28,400 nt of DNA from an uncultured Desulfovibrio sp. (GCA_900547595.1 URHE01000019.1:1-28400), one strand, 5' to 3'; positions 8,082 to 16,612 are shown, counted from the first letter of the stretch. Translations and numbers: made by a program. The notes: generated from the sequence alone by a model not told the origin.

Positions 8082-8103
8082 GCCGCCCGGCCTGCCGGAC
8101 GGC
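8082..8103 (-). other. RNA hairpin in the pta-ackA spacer
   Basis: On the transcribed (minus) strand the bases of 8082-8103 fold into a 9-base-pair stem, with one U-G pair, around a 4-base loop. There is no U-tract, so an mRNA-stabilising or processing hairpin is more likely than a terminator. Confidence 0.45.
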
Positions 8104-8123
8104 GCATGGTTTTGCACAGTTGG

Positions 8124-10238
8124 CTACTTCCCGGCGTTCTTTTCCGCCGCCGCCTGGACGGCGGTGATGGCCACGGTGTTCACGATGTCCGGCACGGTGC
8201 AGCCGCGCGAGAGATCGTTGACCGGCTTGTTCAGCCCCTGGAGCACCGGGCCGATGGCAATGGCCTGGGCCGCGCGCTGGACCGCCTTGTAGGTGTTGTT
8301 GCCGGTATTCAGGTCCGGGAAGATGAAGACCGTGGCGCGGCCCGCCACCTGGCTGTCCGGCATCTTGGTCCTGGCCACGATGGGGTCGATGGCCGCGTCA
8401 TACTGGAGCGGGCCTTCCAGGGCCAGGTCCGGGGCCATTTCCTTGGCGATCTTTGTGGCCTCCACCACCACGTCCACATCCGCGCCCTTGCCGGAGGTGC
8501 CCGTGGAGTAGGAGAGCATGGCCACGCGCGGCTCGATGCCGAAAACCTTGGCCGTATGCGCCGAGGCGATGGCGATTTCCGCCAGCTGCTGGGCCGTGGG
8601 GTTGGGGTTCACCGCGCAGTCGCCAAAGGCGAGGACGCGGTCCTTGAGGCACATGAGAAAGACCGACGAGACGACGCTGAAGCCGGGCCGCGTCTTGATG
8701 AACTCAAAGGCCGGTCGGATGGTGTGCGCGGTGGTGTTCACCGCGCCGGAGACCATGCCGTCCGCGTCGTCGAGCTTGACCATCATGGTGGCGAAGTAGG
8801 TGGCGTCGCTCATGACGTCGCGCGCGTGCTCGGGCGTGATGCCCTTGGCCTTGCGCAGCTCGTAGTAGGTCTCGGCGTACTTGTCGAAATCCGGGGACTT
8901 GACCGGGTCGATGAGCCTGGCCGCGTCGATATCCAGGCCGAGCGAACGGGCGCTGGCCTTCATGGTGTCGATGTCGCCCAGAAGGGTGATGTCCGCCACC
9001 TCGCGGCGCAGGAGGATGTCCGTGGCGCGGAGGATGCGCTCTTCCGTGCCCTCGGCGAGCACGATGCGCATCTTGTCGCTCTTGGCGCGCTCGATGAGCT
9101 CGAACTCGAACATCATGGGCGTCATGCGGCCGCTGCGCTGGCCGCAGAGCAGGCGGTTGGCGATCTCCTTGCCGTTGACATGGTGCTCGTAAAGGCCGAG
9201 CACGGTATTGATCTTGCGCGTGTCGCCCGGCTCGATGAGGCCGTAGATTTCCTGCAGGGCCGTGATGGTCCTGTAGGTGTGCGCCTTGGTGAGCAGGATG
9301 GGCAGCGGCGCGCCGCTCCAGCCCTCGATGAGCGCGCGCACGGACTCCGGCGGCTCCAGGCCGCCGGTCAGCAGGACGCCCGCAATGTCCGGCGTGGTGG
9401 AGGACAGGCGCGAGGCGATGGCCGCCAGCAGGATGTCCGTGCGGTCGCCGGGGGTGATGATGAGCTGGTCTTTCGCGATATAATTGAGAAAATTGTCGAT
9501 GTGCATGGCCGCCACCAGGTAGTCGCCCACCAGGGTGTCCATGCGGTTTTCACCGAAGAGTACCTCCGCGTCCAGACCCTTTTTCACGTCGTTCATGGTG
9601 GCGCGGCCCAGGGCCGGATCGTTGGGCACGGCGTAGACCAGGGCGGGCTTGCCGTCCTTGCCCAGGCTCTGGCGCAGTTCGTCCAGCTCGGTCTGGGAAA
9701 GATTGGCGCGGTTGACGATGGTGGCGATGATGTCGATGGCATACGGCTCCAGCGATTCAAGGGTCAGACGCAGGGAATCGCTGATGTCCTTGGCCGTCAC
9801 ATTGTCGCCGCTGGTGACAAGCATGACCGGAGCGCCGAGATTGGCCGCGATCTCGGCATTGAGCTCAAATTCAAAAATCGGGTCCTTGCCGAGGAAGTCC
9901 GTGCCGATGCAGAGGACAAAGTCGTGGAGCTCAAGGATTTTCTTGAATTTCTGGATGATGTTTTCCAGAAGCAGATTGCGCGAGCCCTGGTTGATGATGT
10001 CCCGCGCCTCGGCCTGGGTGTAGGCGAAGGTGTCGGCATAGTCCATGTCCAGCTTGAAGTGCTGGAGCATGAGGTTGATGTCCGGGTCGCGGTCATCCAG
10101 TTGCGGCTCGTTGATGATGGGGCGGAAGATGGCCACATTGCGCATAGTGCGCGTGAGCATCTGCATGGCGCCGAGGGCGATGGCGCTCTTGCCCGTGGTG
10201 GGACCGGTGGCGGTGACGTAAAGGGCGTTGTGTTTCAT
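8124..10238 (-). CDS. pta: phosphate acetyltransferase with N-terminal P-loop domain
   Basis: It converts acetyl-CoA and phosphate to acetyl phosphate, feeding AckA. The 704-residue product is the long form of Pta. Residues 1-200 form a dethiobiotin-synthetase-like P-loop domain (GPTTGKS at 12-18), a DRTGG-type middle domain follows, and the catalytic PTA/PTB domain begins near 375 (MRIVLAEGTEERILRATD) and ends with SRGCTVPDIVNTVAI. The frame extends upstream to 10403, but the ATG at 10238 has a perfect AAGGAGG six bases before it and begins at the conserved N-terminus. It lies between por and ackA on the same strand, consistent with a pyruvate-to-acetate unit. The N-terminal domain is regulatory in enterobacterial Pta; its role here is not known. 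Confidence 0.96.
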   Translation of the reverse strand: MKHNALYVTATGPTTGKSAIALGAMQMLTRTMRNVAIFRPIINEPQLDDRDPDINLMLQHFKLDMDYADTFAYTQAEARDIINQGSRNLLLENIIQKFKKILELHDFVLCIGTDFLGKDPIFEFELNAEIAANLGAPVMLVTSGDNVTAKDISDSLRLTLESLEPYAIDIIATIVNRANLSQTELDELRQSLGKDGKPALVYAVPNDPALGRATMNDVKKGLDAEVLFGENRMDTLVGDYLVAAMHIDNFLNYIAKDQLIITPGDRTDILLAAIASRLSSTTPDIAGVLLTGGLEPPESVRALIEGWSGAPLPILLTKAHTYRTITALQEIYGLIEPGDTRKINTVLGLYEHHVNGKEIANRLLCGQRSGRMTPMMFEFELIERAKSDKMRIVLAEGTEERILRATDILLRREVADITLLGDIDTMKASARSLGLDIDAARLIDPVKSPDFDKYAETYYELRKAKGITPEHARDVMSDATYFATMMVKLDDADGMVSGAVNTTAHTIRPAFEFIKTRPGFSVVSSVFLMCLKDRVLAFGDCAVNPNPTAQQLAEIAIASAHTAKVFGIEPRVAMLSYSTGTSGKGADVDVVVEATKIAKEMAPDLALEGPLQYDAAIDPIVARTKMPDSQVAGRATVFIFPDLNTGNNTYKAVQRAAQAIAIGPVLQGLNKPVNDLSRGCTVPDIVNTVAITAVQAAAEKNAGK

Positions 10239-10415
10239 GGAACCTCCTTGCGGACGGGGCGCGCATGGCCCGGGGAAGCCCGGGAACACGTTCCGCCCGG
10301 CGGTGGCTGACCCGCCAGAGTTCGTTCCCTGCCGGGCGCAAAGGCGCGAAAATCCGTTGCATGGCGGCACGGTCGTGTCCCGCTCCGCCCCCGATTTCCG
10401 CAATGGCTATCAGCG

Positions 10416-10450
10416 GCCCGGGGGCGCGGCCCATGGCCGCGCCCCCGGGC
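10416..10450 (-). terminator. 16-base-pair perfect hairpin downstream of por
   Basis: Positions 10416-10431 and 10435-10450 are exact reverse complements with a 3-base loop (CAT). It is the second of two adjacent stems after the por stop and lacks a U-tract on the minus strand. It may act as a transcript-end protector, a weak terminator, or a processing site. Confidence 0.5.
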
Positions 10451-10462
10451 ATGCTGTGCTCT

Positions 10463-10492
10463 CTGTCCGGCGCCCCGCGGGGCGCCGGACAG
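10463..10492 (-). terminator. 30-base perfect palindrome just downstream of por
   Basis: The 15 bases 10463-10477 are the exact reverse complement of 10478-10492, with no spacer, starting 9 bases after the por stop codon. The stem is extremely GC-rich. There is no following T-run on the minus strand, so it is not a textbook intrinsic terminator. Confidence 0.5.
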
Positions 10493-10501
10493 GGGGGCTG
10501 A

Positions 10502-13500
10502 TTACGCTTCTTCCTTGCCGGGCCAGGTGCCGGGGAAGGGCATGTCCGCAAGCTGCTTGTACAGGGCGTAGCGCTGGGCATACGCCTCGGCCAGGTCCTG
10601 CTTGAGCACCTTGGAGACTTCGGGCTGGGTCTTGTCCAGCGAGGCGTAGCGGTTCTCGCCTTCCAGGAAGGCCGTGAAGTCGCCGCTGGGCGCCTTGCTG
10701 TCCAGCTGGAAGGGATTCTTCTTTTCCAGCGCCAGCTCGGGGTTGTAGCGATAGAGCGGCCAGTAGCCGATCTGGACGGCTGTCTTGGCTTCCAGCATGC
10801 TCATGCCCATGCCCTTCTTGAGGCCCTGGTTGATGCAGGGGGCATAGGCGATGATGAGCGAGGGGCCCTTGTAGGCTTCGGCTTCGCGGAAAGCCTTGAG
10901 GGTCTGCTGCATGTCCGCGCCCATGGCGATGGAGGCCACATAGACGTAGCCGTAGGTCATGGCCATGCGGCCCAGGTCCTTCTTGCCGGTGCGCTTGCCC
11001 GAGGCGGCGAACTGCGCCACCGCGCCCAGCGGCGTGGCCTTGGAGGACTGGCCGCCGGTGTTGGAATAGACTTCGGTGTCCATGAGCAGGACGTTGATGT
11101 CCGCGCCGCTGGCGAGCACATGGTCCAGGCCGCCGTAGCCGATGTCATAGCCCCAGCCGTCGCCGCCGAAGATCCAGACGCTCTTCTTGGTGTAGAGATC
11201 GTCCATGTCCCAGAGGTCGGCGGCCAGCGGGCTCTCGAAGCCGTCAAGGTGGGCGATGATCTGCTCGCCGTACTTGCGGGAGCCTTCGGCGTCCTCCTTG
11301 TTGTCCAGCCAGCCCTGAAGGGCTTCCTTCAGCTCGGGCGTGGCCGCCTCGTCCTTGAGGGCCTGGCCCACGAGGGTGGCAAGGCGGTTGCGGCGCGCGT
11401 GGTAGGCTTCCTCGATGCCGTAGCCGTATTCGGCCGCATCCTCAAAGAGGGAGTTGCCCCAGGCCGGGCCGAAGCCGTCCTTGCGGTTGGCGCAGTACGG
11501 CGTGGTGGGCGAGGACGCGCCCCAGATGGAGGAGCAGCCCGTGGCATTGGCGATGAGCATGCGCTCGCCGAAGAGCTGGGTCAGCACCTTGACATACGGG
11601 GTCTCGCCGCAGCCGCCGCAGGCGCCGGAGAACTCGTGCAGGGGCTGCTGGAGCTGCGAGCCCTTGACCGTGTCGCGCGGCATGATGTCGTCCTTGAGGG
11701 AGACATGCTCCTCGGCAAAGGCCAGATTGGCCTTTTCCACGGCCAGACGGTTTTCCAGCGGCACCATGACGAGCGCCTTTTCCTTGGCCGGGCAGACATT
11801 GGCGCAGGAGCCGCAGCCCAGGCAGTCCTCGGGATAGACCTGGATGCGCAGCTTGAGGCCCTTGAGGTCCTTGCCGATGGCGTCCTTGGTCACGAAGCCC
11901 TCGGGCGCGCCCGCCAGTTCCTCCTCGGTGGCGAGCACGGGGCGGATGGCCGCGTGCGGGCAGACAAAGGAGCACTGGAAGCACTGGATGCAGTTGCCCA
12001 CCTGCCATTCGGGGATCTTGATGGCGACGCCGCGCTTTTCACAGGCCGCCGTGCCCACGGGCATGAAGCCGGCGGGGTCCATGGAGGACACGGGCAGCTT
12101 GTCGCCCTGCTGGGCCAGGATGGGCCGCACGATCTCGCGGATGTACTCGTCGTCGCAGCAGTGGGTGACCACCGCGCCTTCGGTGGTGTCGGCCCAGGAG
12201 GCGGGGTACTTGATTTCCTCCAGAGCGGGGGCGGCCTTTTCCACGGCGGCGATGTTCATGTTGACGACCTTGTCGCCCTTGAGACCGTAGGTCTTTTTGA
12301 TGGAGGCCTTGAGGAAGTCCACGGCCTGCTCGAAGGGAATGACATTGGCAAGCTTGAAGAAGGCCGTCTGCATGATCATGTTGATCCTGCCGCCAAGGCC
12401 CACTTCCTGCGCCAGCTTGACCGCGTCGATATTGTAGAACTTGAGCTTCTTGCGGGCGATCTTGCGTTTCATGGCCGCGGGCAGGTGCTTTTCCATGTCG
12501 GCCAGGGACCAGTTGGAGTTGAGCACAAAGGTGCCGCCTTCCTTGACGCCCTCCAGGATGTCGTACATGGTCACATAGGCGGCCTTGTGGCAGGCGATGT
12601 AGTCGGCCTGGGTGATTAGGTAGGACGAGGTGATGGGCTGCTTGCCGAAGCGCAGGTGCGAAACCGTGAAGCCGCCGGACTTCTTGGAGTCGTAGGCGAA
12701 GTAGGCCTGGGCGTACATGTCGGTATTGTCGCCGATGATCTTGACGGCCTGCTTGTTGGCGCCCACGGTGCCGTCCGCGCCGAGGCCGAAGAACTTGCAC
12801 TGCACGGTGCCGGCGGGCACGGTGTCGATCTCTTCTTCCACATCAAGCGAAAGATGGGTCACGTCGTCGGTGATGCCCACGGTGAAGTGGTTCTTGGGCT
12901 GGAGGGACTTCATGTTGTCGAACACGGCCTTGGCCATGCCGGGCGTGAAGTCCTTGGAGCCGAGGCCGTAGCGGCCGCCCACGATGGTCGGGGCCTCGCC
13001 CTTTTCGAGGAAGGCGGTGCAGACGTCCTGATAGAGCGGGTCGCCCAGGCTGCCGCGTTCCTTGGTGCGGTCCAGCACGGTGAGGCAGGTGACGCTGGCC
13101 GGGATGGCGCGCAGCAGATGCTCGGTGGAGAAGGGCCGGAACAGGCGCACCTTCACAAGGCCCGTGCGCTCGCCCAGTTTCTCGTTGAGGTAGTTGACCG
13201 TCTCCTCGATGACCTCGCAGGACGAGCCCATGCTGATGATGACGCGGTCGGCCTCCGGATGGCCCACATAGTCGAAGAGGTGGTATTTGCGCCCGGTGAT
13301 GGACTCCACCTTCTTCATGTTCTCGGCCACGATGCCGGGCACGGCCTCGTAATAGAGGTTGGAAGCCTCGCAGTTCTGGAAGTAGATGTCCGGGTTCTGG
13401 GCGGTGCCGCGAATGTGCGGATGCTCGGGGTTCATGGCCGTGGCGCGGAATTCCGCCACCTTGTCCCAGTTCACCAGGCCCTTGATGTCCTTGTAGTCGA

Positions 13501-14053
13501 TGACCTCGATCTTCTGCACTTCATGCGAGGTGCGGAAGCCGTCAAAGAAGTGGCAGAAGGGCAGGCTCGCGTCGATGGCCGACAGGTGGGCCACCAGGGC
13601 GAGGTCCATGCACTCCTGCACCGAGGCGGAGCAGAGGAAGTTGAAGCCGGTCTGGCGGCAGGCCATGACGTCCTGATGATCGCCGAAAATGGAGAGCGCG
13701 TGGCTCGCCAGGGCGCGCGCCGACACATGGAAGACCCCGGGCAGAAGCTCGCCGGCGATCTTGTACATGTTCGGGATCATGAGCAAAAGGCCCTGCGAGG
13801 CCGTATAGGTGGAGGTCAGGCTGCCGCCGGAGAGCATGCCGTGCACGGCGCCCGCCGCGCCCGCTTCGGACTGCATCTCCCGCACCGTGACCTTCTCGCC
13901 AAGGACGTTGGTCTGGCCGTGGGCGGCCAGTTCATCCATGACCTCGCCCATGACCGAGGAAGGCGTGATGGGATAGATGGCCGCCGTTTCCGACAGCGCA
14001 TAGGCAATATGCGCGGTGGCGTTATTGCCGTCCATGGTTTTCATTTTCGCCAT
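10502..14053 (-). CDS. por: pyruvate:ferredoxin (flavodoxin) oxidoreductase, single-chain
   Basis: It oxidatively decarboxylates pyruvate with CoA to acetyl-CoA and CO2, reducing ferredoxin or flavodoxin, in the cytoplasm. The 1183-residue chain has the N-terminal pyruvate-binding region (YPITPSS, 27-33) and an 8Fe-8S ferredoxin domain with cysteines 688/691/694/698 and 744/747/750/754. Proximal-cluster cysteines are 812, 815, 840 and 1073, and the thiamine-diphosphate motif runs from GGDGWGYDIGYGG to NTGGQSS. These match the D. africanus enzyme almost residue for residue. The frame is open upstream to 14350, but the ATG at 14053 has AGGAGG seven bases upstream and starts at the conserved N-terminus. 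The C-terminus ends shortly after the catalytic domains and has no cysteine, so the oxygen-protective extension described for D. africanus seems absent. Confidence 0.97.
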   Translation of the reverse strand: MAKMKTMDGNNATAHIAYALSETAAIYPITPSSVMGEVMDELAAHGQTNVLGEKVTVREMQSEAGAAGAVHGMLSGGSLTSTYTASQGLLLMIPNMYKIAGELLPGVFHVSARALASHALSIFGDHQDVMACRQTGFNFLCSASVQECMDLALVAHLSAIDASLPFCHFFDGFRTSHEVQKIEVIDYKDIKGLVNWDKVAEFRATAMNPEHPHIRGTAQNPDIYFQNCEASNLYYEAVPGIVAENMKKVESITGRKYHLFDYVGHPEADRVIISMGSSCEVIEETVNYLNEKLGERTGLVKVRLFRPFSTEHLLRAIPASVTCLTVLDRTKERGSLGDPLYQDVCTAFLEKGEAPTIVGGRYGLGSKDFTPGMAKAVFDNMKSLQPKNHFTVGITDDVTHLSLDVEEEIDTVPAGTVQCKFFGLGADGTVGANKQAVKIIGDNTDMYAQAYFAYDSKKSGGFTVSHLRFGKQPITSSYLITQADYIACHKAAYVTMYDILEGVKEGGTFVLNSNWSLADMEKHLPAAMKRKIARKKLKFYNIDAVKLAQEVGLGGRINMIMQTAFFKLANVIPFEQAVDFLKASIKKTYGLKGDKVVNMNIAAVEKAAPALEEIKYPASWADTTEGAVVTHCCDDEYIREIVRPILAQQGDKLPVSSMDPAGFMPVGTAACEKRGVAIKIPEWQVGNCIQCFQCSFVCPHAAIRPVLATEEELAGAPEGFVTKDAIGKDLKGLKLRIQVYPEDCLGCGSCANVCPAKEKALVMVPLENRLAVEKANLAFAEEHVSLKDDIMPRDTVKGSQLQQPLHEFSGACGGCGETPYVKVLTQLFGERMLIANATGCSSIWGASSPTTPYCANRKDGFGPAWGNSLFEDAAEYGYGIEEAYHARRNRLATLVGQALKDEAATPELKEALQGWLDNKEDAEGSRKYGEQIIAHLDGFESPLAADLWDMDDLYTKKSVWIFGGDGWGYDIGYGGLDHVLASGADINVLLMDTEVYSNTGGQSSKATPLGAVAQFAASGKRTGKKDLGRMAMTYGYVYVASIAMGADMQQTLKAFREAEAYKGPSLIIAYAPCINQGLKKGMGMSMLEAKTAVQIGYWPLYRYNPELALEKKNPFQLDSKAPSGDFTAFLEGENRYASLDKTQPEVSKVLKQDLAEAYAQRYALYKQLADMPFPGTWPGKEEA

Positions 14054-14302
14054 CTCATTCCTCCTTGGCGCGCATGGCGCGCTCTGGTTTTCCGAATCCT
14101 GCCCCGGGGCTCCGCTGCGGCGCAGGGAACAGCCCGCATGCGGGATGCCCGCGCTTCCAGCCGCAAACCCCGGCAGAGCCGCGGTTTCCACGCCGGGCGC
14201 ATGGCCCGGCCCTTGCTCACAACTTTGCGAAAGCATAGCCCATTTGCCCGCCATCGTCCAGCGCGGCGGCCCGGGCGGGGCTTTGCAGTCCGTGCAACGG
14301 GG

Positions 14303-14315
14303 TGTGCATAGCACA
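14303..14315. promoter_or_regulatory. Inverted repeat at the candidate por promoter
   Basis: TGTGC-ATA-GCACA is a 5+3+5 symmetric site overlapping the candidate -10 of por. Its TGTG/CACA ends recall CRP/FNR-family half-sites, but the spacing is shorter than the usual 16-base sites, so the regulator is unknown. Confidence 0.35.
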
Positions 14316-14338
14316 AGATTGATTGATTGAACAGTCAA
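14310..14338 (-). promoter_or_regulatory. por: Candidate por promoter
   Basis: Minus-strand TTGACT (14338-14333), 17 bases, then TGTGCT (14315-14310). The -35 is near consensus and the -10 is weak, fitting a regulated promoter. It implies a leader of roughly 250 bases. Confidence 0.3.
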
Positions 14339-14348
14339 TTTGCGCGTC

Positions 14349-14378
14349 AAAAAGGCCGGAGCGAAAATTTTTCGTCCG
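14349..14378 (-). terminator. Candidate terminator closing the islet operon
   Basis: On the minus strand CGGACGAAAA pairs with TTTTCGCTCCG (one bulged base) and is followed two bases later by five T residues. It would stop transcription from the restriction gene before it reaches por. Confidence 0.45.
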
Positions 14379-14535
14379 TACCTTCCTCGGGGGCCTCCCG
14401 CTGTCTCCCGGACGCTGGTGATATTGGTGTCCCGTAACTATCCTGTGATAACAGTGATATAAGGAGCTCTCTACTCTAAATGATATGAGGATCGGATCTT
14501 GAAAAGAATCGGCGGATGACTCGACTGTTGGGAAG

Positions 14536-16011
14536 TCAACTCATGTGCAGGACATGCTCCGCGATCCAGGAACCCTTGATCCAAAGTTGCTGCCGATACA
14601 TTCTGATACCGTTCACTTCCACAGGCTTATTCCTAGAGTCAGAACTCGTGCCGCGGACGAAAATGATGCTCTCACTGGCCTTGGGGAAGTTGATGGACGT
14701 TTGGGGCTCTCCTGTTGGATTAAAAATCTGCCTGCCTTGCTTATCAAGGATAGGCGTCTCCTTGAGCGCATGTTCCCGAATGAGTGTTCCTATCCTCTCC
14801 CAGGTCTTTTTTACTTCCGTATAGATAAACTCATTGGAAAAAGTATATCGCCTGAAGCCTTTGAAGATATTTTCCCCCAAGGGCGCGTCATGTGATGGTT
14901 CTTCAAAGATGATAAAAAAGAATTGGTGTTCGGAAAAATATGAATATGCGGAAGATTCGTCGAAAGTCAGGCTTGGGTCGTCCCATTCATGGAAATCAAG
15001 AGTAAATAATTTGGTATCTTCCGTCCTTTTCCCCTCTCTGGTCAAAGTAACGTTTTTCGCAATCAATCCAAATGAGTTGAACACCTCAAGCTCATTGAGT
15101 TTATCGCGTTCTCCGCCAAACATACGGACGACCGCCTGTTCCGCGATATTCTTCCTCGTCGTGCGAGTCATACCAAACTCCGCGAGCATCTCGTCGAGGC
15201 TCTTTCCTGCAAAGTTCCGTTCGATTTCCGCACATTTGCGGTCGAAGTCAGCAAAACTTGTGTAACCGGGGAGATATTGCGGCAAAGCAGCGGCCGAAGG
15301 AAAATGATCCTGTACGATCTTGGATACCAAGCTCCTTTTCAATCTGAAACGTGGGGCATTCGGAAACCTAGGCGCGATTGCAAGATAGACCAATCGAGGA
15401 CGCAATTCTGAGGAAAGGCGTGGATAGTCCCGGGTAGGGTCAGCCGAGTGAGCATAGATATGGGCGATATGATCTTTTATGATATTCCAGTCAGTTTCAA
15501 GGCGAAGCCTGTCCTCCTCATTGAATTCGTTGAATATGTAGCCTTCGATACGGAAGGAAGCGTACATCCTGGATGGCACCGGGGAAGCTGCAGCATAGTG
15601 ATAGATGACGATGAGAAGATGTTCCGCTTTTTTCCAAAAATGTGAGTCTTGGAATACCTCGTGGATGATATGAGGCTCAGAGCCATCCTTGGGCAGAGAG
15701 ACTGACGTGATGGTCAGGGGTTCTTTCGCTTCAAAGGTATCCGGATCATCTTTCGGAGGACGGACACCTATGGTCTTCAGTTCGACAGGGATACCATCGA
15801 TGAGCAGATCCGCTTCGCGGGAACTATTTGGAGGATATCCGAATACAGATGTCTCGATGACGGCCCCGGCGATACCAGTGATTTTTGGAGCATCCTGCGT
15901 CCTTTTATCAAATATATGTGCACTGTCGATTTCCCCCAAGGTCTTGCCCAGAATCGATTCCAAAAGCGTAATTATTTCTTGACGCGTATAAACAGTATAT
16001 TCACTATCCAT
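14536..16011 (-). CDS. Sau3AI/MutH-family type II restriction endonuclease
   Basis: The 491-residue product has an N-terminal MutH/Sau3AI-type catalytic domain: KITGIAGAVIETSVFG, then READLLIDGIPVELKTIG, which supplies the acidic residue and the ExK (E-L-K) metal-binding motif. A second, degenerate MutH-like half fills the C-terminus, as in Sau3AI, and the length is nearly the same as Sau3AI. Family members cut at GATC, so GATC is the best prediction, but specificity is not proven by sequence. A GTG twelve bases upstream (16023) also opens the frame. The ATG at 16011 is preferred because GGAGG lies five bases before it. It follows vsr by 53 bases on the same strand and is AT-richer than its host neighbours. 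Confidence 0.9.
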   Translation of the reverse strand: MDSEYTVYTRQEIITLLESILGKTLGEIDSAHIFDKRTQDAPKITGIAGAVIETSVFGYPPNSSREADLLIDGIPVELKTIGVRPPKDDPDTFEAKEPLTITSVSLPKDGSEPHIIHEVFQDSHFWKKAEHLLIVIYHYAAASPVPSRMYASFRIEGYIFNEFNEEDRLRLETDWNIIKDHIAHIYAHSADPTRDYPRLSSELRPRLVYLAIAPRFPNAPRFRLKRSLVSKIVQDHFPSAAALPQYLPGYTSFADFDRKCAEIERNFAGKSLDEMLAEFGMTRTTRKNIAEQAVVRMFGGERDKLNELEVFNSFGLIAKNVTLTREGKRTEDTKLFTLDFHEWDDPSLTFDESSAYSYFSEHQFFFIIFEEPSHDAPLGENIFKGFRRYTFSNEFIYTEVKKTWERIGTLIREHALKETPILDKQGRQIFNPTGEPQTSINFPKASESIIFVRGTSSDSRNKPVEVNGIRMYRQQLWIKGSWIAEHVLHMS

Positions 16012-16064
16012 CTTGGCCTCCACGAGAAAACTGGTCGTACTGTGATTGAATATCGTTTATTTGA

Positions 16065-16496
16065 TCAATCAGATAATATGTCCATGATCTCTTCAAAAAT
16101 ATCCTCTACGCAACGATCGAGGCTCCTCTTTACATCGCGCTCCCAAAAATGGAACACGCACCATCCTGATTCTCTGAGGAGGGCATCGTTTCGCCGGTCT
16201 CGCGACATGTTCTCCTCGATTTTTTCGATCCAGTATTCTCTGTTTTTCTTGAGAGTTTTTTTCCTTTGCTCCCAGTCATGTCCGTGCCAGAATTCCCCAT
16301 CAACGAAAATGACGATCTTATATCTGGGGATTACTATGTCCGGGGAGCCGGCTAAGCCTGAGTCGTTATAGCGATAGCGTATCCCGCGATGCCAGAGCGC
16401 CTTTGCGAGGAGGGTTTCGGCCGTGCCACGTTTCAGGTGCACTCGTGCCATCCGGCGCGAAACTTCGGGGCTGGTGCTCAAGCGCTGATGTTTCAT
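16065..16496 (-). CDS. vsr: very short patch repair endonuclease (Vsr)
   Basis: It nicks next to T in T:G mismatches that arise when 5-methylcytosine is deaminated, starting short-patch repair. The 143-residue protein has the family core AGSPDIVIPRYKIVIFVDGEFWHGHDW, with the catalytic Asp in SPDIV and the FWHGH histidines. The N-terminal region RMARVHLKRGTAETLLAKALWHRGIRYRYN matches the Vsr start (SRxMSxIxxKxTxPE type). The later W...LRESGWCVFHFWERDV segment is also conserved. The ATG has AGGAG upstream. It is first in a minus-strand pair with the restriction gene and divergent from the m5C methyltransferase. Its expected job is to repair deamination at the sites methylated by that enzyme. 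Confidence 0.94.
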   Translation of the reverse strand: MKHQRLSTSPEVSRRMARVHLKRGTAETLLAKALWHRGIRYRYNDSGLAGSPDIVIPRYKIVIFVDGEFWHGHDWEQRKKTLKKNREYWIEKIEENMSRDRRNDALLRESGWCVFHFWERDVKRSLDRCVEDIFEEIMDILSD

Positions 16497-16531
16497 GCCC
16501 CTGCTCCTGCCCCCACAAAAATTTTCCTTTT

Positions 16532-16560
16532 ATCATATTCAATCATGGCGATGATGTAAA
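16532..16560 (-). promoter_or_regulatory. Near-consensus sigma-70 promoter for vsr and the restriction gene
   Basis: Minus-strand TTTACA (16560-16555), exactly 17 bases, then TATGAT (16537-16532); each hexamer matches consensus at 5 of 6. An ATCAT-GGCG-ATGAT inverted repeat (16542-16555) lies in the spacer and could bind a regulator. Confidence 0.7.
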
Positions 16561-16612
16561 TATTCCAAGCCGGGAGGGTTTTAAGCTAAATGAGAGCAAA
16601 AAGTTTTGAAGT

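Larger units (their letters stand above)
10239..10501. other. Spacer between por and pta
   Basis: This 263-base gap has no gene. It holds two very large inverted repeats next to the por stop (10416-10450 and 10463-10492) and the AAGGAGG site of pta. No lactate permease or lactate dehydrogenase gene lies here, and no clear promoter for pta was recognised. Confidence 0.6.
14054..14535. other. Long intergenic region upstream of por, host-islet junction
   Basis: No gene was seen in these 482 bases. From right to left (por transcription direction) it holds AT-richer islet DNA to about 14400 with GTGATA repeats near 14450, a likely terminator (14349-14378), a candidate por promoter (14310-14338), and a leader of about 250 bases containing the perfect palindrome CCCGCATGCGGG (14133-14144). 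Base composition changes from GC-rich to AT-richer around 14400-14450. Confidence 0.6.

Noticed and set aside
11120..14311. Two long plus-strand frames opposite por
   Set aside because: The minus-strand PFOR has all cluster cysteines and TPP motifs; the plus frames have no recognisable domain.
16012..16023. GTG start for the restriction gene four codons upstream
   Set aside because: The internal GGAGG would lie inside the coding region and is ideally spaced for the ATG at 16011.
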